From Aeromicrobium piscarium (GTDB taxonomy: Bacteria; Actinomycetota; Actinomycetes; Propionibacteriales; Nocardioidaceae): a DNA stretch of 64,000 nt. Position numbers and translations under genes: made by a program. The notes under the pieces are model-generated. The model saw only the letters and a program-made list of their open reading frames with translations, was not told the origin of the DNA and made no database searches. The stretch covers positions 62,001 through 126,000 of the forward strand of contig NZ_VLNT01000001.1 of assembly GCF_007421815.1 (NCBI RefSeq). The letters are read 5' to 3'. Below, piece by piece: positions 58,950 through 64,000 of the stretch (the stretch's first letter is position 1; the number at the start of each line of letters is the position of its first letter).

Positions 58950-59356
58950 TGCGAGCACACATGGAGGCCGTGAAGGCGTTGCTCGCGCCGCTCGGTCGAG
59001 ACGTCTGGTTCATCGACGTGCCGGAAGGTCGACCGATCGCATACCCATACATCATCCTGTGGTCCTCTACCGGGCGGATGATCTCCGAGACACTGTGCGG
59101 CACACAATCCGACCTCGACGACCTCCTCGGCGTCACTTGCGTCGGGGTGAGCCCCGAGGCCGTCTGGTCGGTCTCCTCACTGGTGCGCGCAGCCCTGATC
59201 GACAAGCACCCCCAGGTCGACGGTCGCTACGTCGCCGAGCTCCGGCTCTATGACTCGCAGAATGTGCAAGCCGACGGCGACGTCACCCTGCCGAACAGCA
59301 ACCGGCACCCGTACTTCGGAGTCGACCTCTACTCACTGAGGTCGACGCCCGCCTAA
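58949..59356 (+). CDS. tail terminator protein
   Basis: Protein of 135 residues of the minor tail/tail completion group: HMEAVKALLAPLGRDVWFIDVPEG and YPYIILWSSTGRM, then VTCVGVSPEAVWSVSSLVRAALI. Position after gp10 and before the tail tube gene fits. It caps the tail tube. Confidence 0.75.
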   Translation: MRAHMEAVKALLAPLGRDVWFIDVPEGRPIAYPYIILWSSTGRMISETLCGTQSDLDDLLGVTCVGVSPEAVWSVSSLVRAALIDKHPQVDGRYVAELRLYDSQNVQADGDVTLPNSNRHPYFGVDLYSLRSTPA

Positions 59357-59422
59357 CTCACCCGGCCACCAGTCCGACAGGAAGCCTCCTGCCGGGCTCC
59401 TCGTCATGCCCAGGAGGCCCCG

Positions 59423-59650
59423 ATGTCGCAGTTCATCGACGTCTACGCGAAGTCGACCGGCGAGAAGCACCGAGTGCCCGCGCACTTCATGGATGTGCCG
59501 TCGATCGCGAAGCAGTTCACCAAGACTCCCCGCCAACGCAAGGCGGATGAGCGGGCCGCCGCCCGGCAGTCCGAACCCGTGGCAAGCAACCAAGAGGCCG
59601 CCCAGGTGGCCGAAGACCAGACCCCGGACGCCGGGGACAAGAAGGAGTAA
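59423..59650 (+). CDS. small late protein (75 residues)
   Basis: Between the tail terminator and tail tube genes. N-terminal half MSQFIDVYAKSTGEKHRVPAHFM and an acidic C-terminus. AGGAGG precedes the ATG. Function unknown; similar genes occur at this place in other actinophages. Confidence 0.6.
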   Translation: MSQFIDVYAKSTGEKHRVPAHFMDVPSIAKQFTKTPRQRKADERAAARQSEPVASNQEAAQVAEDQTPDAGDKKE

Positions 59651-59652
59651 CC

Positions 59653-60168
59653 ATGCCTCGTTCCCTTGCCGACGGGCGCACGAAGTTCACCCTGCTCACC
59701 ACCAAGCCCGCGAACCCGGCCTCGCCCACCGCAACCGAGCTCAACGCCGGCATCGACGCGTCCTGCGCGGTCCTCGCCTCGGACTTTGCGTTCGGCGCCG
59801 CCGCGTCGGACAAGCTCAACGAGGGTGCACTCTGCGAGGACTCCAACGCCAACACGAGCACCCGCTCGAACTGGCAGGCGAACTTCACCCTGTTCCGCTA
59901 CTACGACTCCTCCGGCGAGTCCGCGCCCGACGAGGGCGACGACGCGTTCCAGGCGGTGAAGGTCAAGGGCACGACCTTGTGGGCCTACGCGCGGCGCTCC
60001 CCGAAGCGCTCCACCGAGGACTGGGCTGACGGCGACGAGATCTTCCTCGGTGCCGAGATCTCCACCGACAACCTGCTGCCCCCGTCCGACATGGGCGGCT
60101 GGATCAAGTGGCGCCAGGAGGCCGACGTGCAGGCGGGCTACCCGTTCATCGAAGTCGCCGCGGCCTGA
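59653..60168 (+). CDS. major tail tube protein
   Basis: Protein of 171 residues; FRYYDSSGESAPDEGDDAFQAVKVKGTTLWAYARRSPKRS near 75 is characteristic of actinophage tail tube proteins. AAGGAG precedes the ATG. It polymerises into the noncontractile tail tube, implying a siphophage. Confidence 0.82.
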   Translation: MPRSLADGRTKFTLLTTKPANPASPTATELNAGIDASCAVLASDFAFGAAASDKLNEGALCEDSNANTSTRSNWQANFTLFRYYDSSGESAPDEGDDAFQAVKVKGTTLWAYARRSPKRSTEDWADGDEIFLGAEISTDNLLPPSDMGGWIKWRQEADVQAGYPFIEVAAA

Positions 60169-60264
60169 TCCCAGACCCCCGGGAGGGTGCGTGCCGCCAC
60201 GGGTCGCGCCCCTCCCGGGTCACCAATCCCCATCTACCCGTGGGCAACCCGTGGAAGGAATACC

Positions 60265-60996
60265 ATGACCGAGCAGACACCCGAGACCCCCGACCTCGAG
60301 AACGAGGTCGTCCCGGCCGATTTCGACGACGCGTTCGGCGACTGGATCGGCGGTGCGGCGCTGACTAAGCGTTCCGTGACGATCTACGGACGTCCAGATC
60401 TGGCGGCGGAGTTCCAGTCGCTGGAGCGCGAGAAGGCCGTCCTCGAAGAGTCGTCGGAGCTGACCGACACCATGGCCGGCGACCCGCGGCTGCACGAGAT
60501 CGAGCAGGCCATGGGCGAGCTTTACGACCAGTGGCAGGCGTCGAAGTCCGAGTGGATCGTGCAGGACATCTCCGCACAGATCGACCAGGTCAACGAGGCT
60601 GTCGGCGACGCACCCGTCGCCCCCGAAGCCCCCGAGGAGCCGAAGCTCCGCAAGGGCGCCAGCGACGTGCAGAAGCGGGCCCACACGGTCGCGATGCAGA
60701 AGTACGACCAGGCCAAGGCCGAGCACGAGGCCGCGGTGCGCGAGTACGAGAAGGCCGCGTCGAAGTGGTCCGAGGAGTACGCCCTACAGTTCCTCGCCCA
60801 CGCCGTCGTGGAGGTGCGGTTCCCTGACGGCCGGGTCAGTGATGGCGTGAGTGTCGAGCAGCTGCGCGCGATGCGCGCCAAGCTCGGTGAACGCCAGCTC
60901 CGGAGGCTCCAGGACGAGGCACGCCAGGCGATGACCACCGAGCCGGTGATCAGCGCCCCTTTCTCGCCGAGCGACTCCCAGCCCATCCAGGAGTAG
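60265..60996 (+). CDS. tail assembly chaperone, upstream frame
   Basis: Protein of 243 residues, gpG-like. First part DFDDAFGDWIGGAALTKRSVTIYGRPDL, then a long helical segment (SDVQKRAHTVAMQKYDQAKAEHEAAVREYEKAASKW) and RVSDGVSVEQLRAMRAKLGERQLRRL. Followed by a -1 frameshift site at 60957. The chaperones coat the tape measure protein during tail assembly. The stop is 13 codons past the slippery site. Confidence 0.85.
   Translation: MTEQTPETPDLENEVVPADFDDAFGDWIGGAALTKRSVTIYGRPDLAAEFQSLEREKAVLEESSELTDTMAGDPRLHEIEQAMGELYDQWQASKSEWIVQDISAQIDQVNEAVGDAPVAPEAPEEPKLRKGASDVQKRAHTVAMQKYDQAKAEHEAAVREYEKAASKWSEEYALQFLAHAVVEVRFPDGRVSDGVSVEQLRAMRAKLGERQLRRLQDEARQAMTTEPVISAPFSPSDSQPIQE
60957..60963 (+). promoter_or_regulatory. 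programmed -1 frameshift slippery site
   Basis: CCCTTTC fits X XXY YYZ in the frame of the upstream gene (C CCT TTC). A -1 slip continues as CTC GCC GAG and stays open to 61301, through a coding frame with the conserved VQALRAAREWGT and CKGCGQPLHE motifs. This is the standard way siphophages make the two chaperone forms. Confidence 0.75.
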
Positions 60997-61301
60997 TCCA
61001 GGCGCTCCGAGCGGCACGCGAGTGGGGAACTACCCCGCTCGTGATGCTGCTCGGAGATCACGACCCGCGTTATCGGTCCTGGACGACCGATCGGAATCGT
61101 TTGCTGGCTCAGGCGCTCACGATCTACGAGTCAACCCTCTGCAAGGGATGCGGGCAGCCGCTCCATGAGTCGACCGACGAAGACGGCCCGCACTATTCAG
61201 CCGAGGACTATCTCTGTCGAGGGTGTGCGGTCCTCTCGAAGGCCGGCACCGACAAGGACGACCCTGGCACCCACTGGTACCTCGAGGTGGAACGGCGTTA
61301 G
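60963..61301 (+). CDS. tail assembly chaperone, downstream -1 frame
   Basis: 112 residues that would be fused to the upstream protein after -1 slippage, giving a gpGT-like product of about 345 residues. Contains ALRAAREWGTTPLVML, WTTDRNRLLAQALTIYES and a Cys cluster CKGCG..CRGC. The first Met is at 61041 but no RBS lies there, so independent translation is unlikely. Its stop overlaps convergently the minus-strand gene stop. Confidence 0.75.
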   Translation, partial: LAERLPAHPGVVQALRAAREWGTTPLVMLLGDHDPRYRSWTTDRNRLLAQALTIYESTLCKGCGQPLHESTDEDGPHYSAEDYLCRGCAVLSKAGTDKDDPGTHWYLEVERR

Positions 61302-61717
61302 TCGGTCAGGACTGCCGTTCCAGAGAAGGACTCTGGCCCTGAAGCCCTCAGCGAGCATCGGAAAGATGATCGAAGACTCGCGCCGAAGGCGTTTTCAGCG
61401 TCGACCTCACCCGTGACGGTCCATGACGCACCGCCGTTGTTGACCGCGCTGACGTTCGAGAAATCGGCTGTACCTGGCGCTTTGAGTTGGTCCTTCACCA
61501 GGTTCTCGCATGCAAGCCTGGCGCCCCCTGGGCCACCAACCCTGCCGTCATCGGAAGCGCTCTCGTTCGGCTCATAGAACGCCCACCAGACGAGTGCGAG
61601 CGCGACAACCGCAATGGCGACGATCTTTAGAGCGAACCTGTTGAAATCGCGCTTCTTCTCTTCTGCTGTGGGTTCCGCCTGAGGCTTGCGCTCCCAGGGC
61701 CGATCAGGCGTGCTCAC
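61298..61717 (-). CDS. membrane-anchored protein of the prophage moron
   Basis: Protein of 139 residues with a hydrophilic N-terminus, one transmembrane segment at about 29-47 (FALKIVAIAVVALALVWWAF) and an outward domain of about 90 residues with paired cysteines (ARLACENL, SFRCSLRA) that may form a disulphide. GTG 61717 overlaps the stop of the partner gene (GTGA). Leftward against the tail genes, so it is expressed separately, probably in the lysogen. Superinfection exclusion is a guess. Confidence 0.7.
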   Translation of the reverse strand: MSTPDRPWERKPQAEPTAEEKKRDFNRFALKIVAIAVVALALVWWAFYEPNESASDDGRVGGPGGARLACENLVKDQLKAPGTADFSNVSAVNNGGASWTVTGEVDAENAFGASLRSSFRCSLRASGPESFSGTAVLTD

Positions 61718-61908
61718 GAGTCGCTGACCTCGCGCTCCATGACTGCGTACCCGAGATTCAACTTGCTCGGCCCGGGCAGGACCCCAACGAACCGATAGCC
61801 GTGCTCAGCAACCTGATTGAGCTTCGCGCTGATCTTGTCGTCTAGCCGCTCGGACATTTTCGACATCGCCGGGATGTCCACCGCCACGTACTCATACCTC
61901 TTCTGCAT
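61714..61908 (-). CDS. DUF4177-like small protein, first moron gene
   Basis: Protein of 64 residues: KRYEYVAVDIPAMSKMSERLDDKISAKLNQVAEHGYRFVGVLPG. The pattern YEY..L..KLN...EGWRFVGVLP is that of DUF4177, here with HGYRFVGVLP. It precedes the membrane protein on the minus strand, with 32 bases to the divergent tape measure gene start. Function unknown. Confidence 0.65.
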   Translation of the reverse strand: MQKRYEYVAVDIPAMSKMSERLDDKISAKLNQVAEHGYRFVGVLPGPSKLNLGYAVMEREVSDS

Positions 61909-61940
61909 GCCCGAACCCTATCTGACATCGGAGGTGTCTC

Positions 61941-64000
61941 GTGGCGAGTCAGCAGCGATCCATCACCGCAGTTCTCCGAGCCGAGATCGGCCAGTACAAG
62001 GCTGCGATGGGCGAGGCGGCATCCGCCACCGAGAAGGTCAAGGGGAGCGCCGAGGGCGCTGGCAAGGCGACGGACGAGGCAGGCAAGAAGGGCGCGCGTT
62101 CGGCCCAGCAGATGCGCGAGCAGTGGTCGCAGGTCGGCAAGCCGATGCTGGCGGTGGGTGGCGCGATCACGGCCATTGGTGCCGCGGCGCTCAAGACCGG
62201 CATCCAGTACAACACCCTCCAACAGCGGGTCCGCGCTGGCTTGACGACGATGCTCGGCTCCACGGCAGCGGTCAATGCTCAGATGGAGCAGTTCGACGCG
62301 TTCGCCCGAAACTCGCCCTTCTCGCGCCAGACCTTCTTGACCGCGCAGCAGCAGATGCTCGCCTTCGGCATCGAGACCCAGAAGGTCATCCCCTATCTCG
62401 AGGCGGTCCAGGACGCGGTGGCCGCTGCTGGCGGCGGCAACCAGGACATCGCCGAGCTGACTTACATCATGGCTCAGGTCGGCGCAGCCGGGAAGATTAC
62501 GGCCACCGACCTGATGCAGTTCGGTCAGCGCGGCGTTGACGCGGCCACGCTGATCGGCTCCCAGATGGGCATGACCGGCCAGGAGATCCGCGACTCGATT
62601 ACCGCCGGCACCCTAGACGCCAACGAGGCTCTGGACGCGCTGGCCGCCGGCATGACGGATCGTTTCGGCGGAGCTGCGGCGAACGTGAAGGACAGCTTCG
62701 ACGGAGCTCTCGACCGGGTGAAAGCTGCCTGGCGTGACCTGTCGGCCGAGCTCGCCGAGCCGTTCGTGTCCGCTGAGGGCGGCGGTATCCTCGTCGACCT
62801 GGCGAACGGGGTCGCCGATCTCATGCGTGGCTTCCAGGGGCTCCCCGAGCCAGTGAAGGCCAGTGCGGCAGCGCTCACGGGAATCACTGGCACCGCGCTG
62901 CTCGCCGGCGGGGCGTTCCTCACGCTGGCGCCCAAGGTGATGGACACTCTCCGGTCGATCAACCGGATGGCCGAGGGTACGGACCTGCTTAGCAAGCGGA
63001 TGCTGCTGGTCCGGGGCAGTGCGGCAGCCGCGGGCATGGGCCTGATGGCCCTCTCGGGGCCGGCCGGAGAGGTCAACGAGACCCTCGGCGGCCTGACCTC
63101 GGCGGCCGGGATGGCCGCGATGGGCTTCGCCGTTGGTGGGCCGTGGGGTGCTGCGATCGGTGGCGCGATTGGCCTGGTGTCGTCGTTCGCGGGGGCCAAC
63201 GGCGCCGCCGTTGCTGAGGCCGAGGCACTCACGGCGACCCTGGACGAACAGACCGGCGCGCTGACGGATAACTCGCGGGAGATGGTCGCCAGCGCTCTGG
63301 CGGCCGCCGGGGTCTACGACATGGCCGGCGATGTGGGCATGTCGATCTCGGACATGACCGACGCGGCCACCGGCGGCGAGGCAGCTTTCAAGCGGTTCGC
63401 TGAAGCGCTGATGGCAGCCGAGGCCGCTGGCGATATCGACTTCTTCCAGATGACCGAGCTGCTCGATATCGTCGGCCGGCAGAACGATGCCGCCACGCAG
63501 GCCACCGAGCTCTGGAAGCAGACCGGCGAGGCCATGGATGGGGCCACCGAGTCGGCCGATCGTCTCGGCTCGGCGAGCGAGCGGGCAGCTGAGCGGTTTG
63601 GCATGTCTGGCGAGGAGTACGCAAAGCTCGCCGAGGAGGTCAACAGCACAGCGTCCTCGTTCTTCGGGCTCGGTGAGGCACTGAACGACAGTGAGGTGTC
63701 CCTCAGCAGCTGGATCAAGAGCATGGAGGACCAGACCAAGGCGCTGGTCGAATTTGAGTCCAATGCCATCGAGGCGGCTCGGCGCGGTCTCGATGAGGGC
63801 CTCATCAAGTCGCTGCGCGAGGCCGGCCCTGAGGGTGCTCTACGCCTCGGCCAGCTTGCCGATGCCAGCGAGGAGGAAATCGCGCGAGCGAACGCCGCTT
63901 TCATCGAGGGCACCGAGAAGGTCGGCGAATACGCCTCGTCGGTCCTGACCATCCCGGACCACATCTACACCGAGTTCGGGTTTCCGGGCGCCGACGAGGC
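61941..64000 (+). CDS. tape measure protein (3' end outside window)
   Basis: Open to the window end (at least 686 residues). GGAGGTGTCTC precedes GTG 61941. The N-terminal half has the TMP core: IQYNTLQQRVRAGLTTMLGS (about 90), FAFNSPFSRQTFLTAQQQMLAFGI-like stretch, AELTYIMAQVGAAGKITATDLMQFGQRGVDAA, and hydrophobic segments further on (LTGITGTALLAGGAFLTL). It sets tail length; the chaperone genes precede it. Confidence 0.92.
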   Translation, partial: MASQQRSITAVLRAEIGQYKAAMGEAASATEKVKGSAEGAGKATDEAGKKGARSAQQMREQWSQVGKPMLAVGGAITAIGAAALKTGIQYNTLQQRVRAGLTTMLGSTAAVNAQMEQFDAFARNSPFSRQTFLTAQQQMLAFGIETQKVIPYLEAVQDAVAAAGGGNQDIAELTYIMAQVGAAGKITATDLMQFGQRGVDAATLIGSQMGMTGQEIRDSITAGTLDANEALDALAAGMTDRFGGAAANVKDSFDGALDRVKAAWRDLSAELAEPFVSAEGGGILVDLANGVADLMRGFQGLPEPVKASAAALTGITGTALLAGGAFLTLAPKVMDTLRSINRMAEGTDLLSKRMLLVRGSAAAAGMGLMALSGPAGEVNETLGGLTSAAGMAAMGFAVGGPWGAAIGGAIGLVSSFAGANGAAVAEAEALTATLDEQTGALTDNSREMVASALAAAGVYDMAGDVGMSISDMTDAATGGEAAFKRFAEALMAAEAAGDIDFFQMTELLDIVGRQNDAATQATELWKQTGEAMDGATESADRLGSASERAAERFGMSGEEYAKLAEEVNSTASSFFGLGEALNDSEVSLSSWIKSMEDQTKALVEFESNAIEAARRGLDEGLIKSLREAGPEGALRLGQLADASEEEIARANAAFIEGTEKVGEYASSVLTIPDHIYTEFGFPGADE

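Larger units (their letters stand above)
29550..64000 (+). mobile_element. siphophage-type prophage, left part (continues past window)
   Basis: Integrase, repressor/antirepressor, recombination and replication genes, terminase, portal, capsid, tail and tape measure genes follow in order, nearly all on the plus strand. Host-type genes stop at the tRNA. The right end is not in the window. The large terminase gene carries a frameshift. Confidence 0.93.

Overview
The window reads as the chromosome of a high-GC actinobacterium with a temperate siphophage-type prophage inserted at a tRNA gene. Actinobacterial signs are the G/C-rich third codon positions, frequent GTG starts, a mycothiol-dependent isomerase-family (DinB-like) protein, an actinobacterial acyl-CoA dehydrogenase of 619 residues, and a prophage whose head and tail proteins look like those of actinophages. 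I cannot name the genus from sequence alone; a Micrococcales-type organism is a guess.

Positions 1-29515 are host metabolism. First comes a catabolic/transport operon (ABC ATPase cut by the window edge, metal-dependent amidohydrolase/deacetylase, ornithine-cyclodeaminase-family enzyme, GntR/UTRA regulator). Next to it a two-gene nucleotidyltransferase module (4140-5218) sits between two copies of an exact 180-bp repeat that contains the 3' ends of the convergent GntR and DeoR regulator genes. After this follows a glycerol-catabolism-like operon read leftward (kinase, FAD dehydrogenase with a C-terminal Cys cluster, FAD/NAD(P) oxidoreductase, APC permease) with its DeoR regulator, then housekeeping genes (HAD phosphatase, fructosamine kinase, LMW protein tyrosine phosphatase, small membrane protein, EamA exporter, aminotransferase). 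A branched-chain 2-oxoacid dehydrogenase operon (E1 alpha, E1 beta, E2) lies behind a 26-bp palindrome. The rest is a GNAT enzyme, an MFS transporter, an SDR, a mycothiol-type isomerase, an acyl-CoA dehydrogenase, a small membrane peptide divergent from a LysR regulator, and an enoyl-CoA hydratase. Three families of palindromic intergenic repeats recur here.

Positions 29516-64000 are a prophage integrated at tRNA-Gly(CCC). The left end has integrase, an ImmA-like protease, a repressor, a divergent early promoter with four GTCTACC repeats, a Cro-like HTH protein, an antirepressor and an excisionase-like protein. A long rightward early region follows, built from many small genes chained by ATGA/GTGA overlaps: DnaQ-like exonuclease, a Holliday-junction-resolvase-like protein, a methyltransferase, a YqaJ/RecT recombination pair, a replication protein next to an origin-like repeat tract, and five free-standing HNH or GIY-YIG endonucleases. 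From about 49285 the late module runs HNH, terminase small subunit, terminase large subunit (broken by a +1 frameshift), portal, MuF-like protein, scaffold, decoration, major capsid, connectors, tail tube, tail assembly chaperones (with a -1 slippery site), a two-gene minus-strand moron and the start of the tape measure protein. The right attachment site lies beyond the window.

The frameshifted terminase would leave the prophage defective unless it is a sequencing error or recoded. The moron and the small minus-strand gene at 33300 are the most likely prophage genes expressed during lysogeny.
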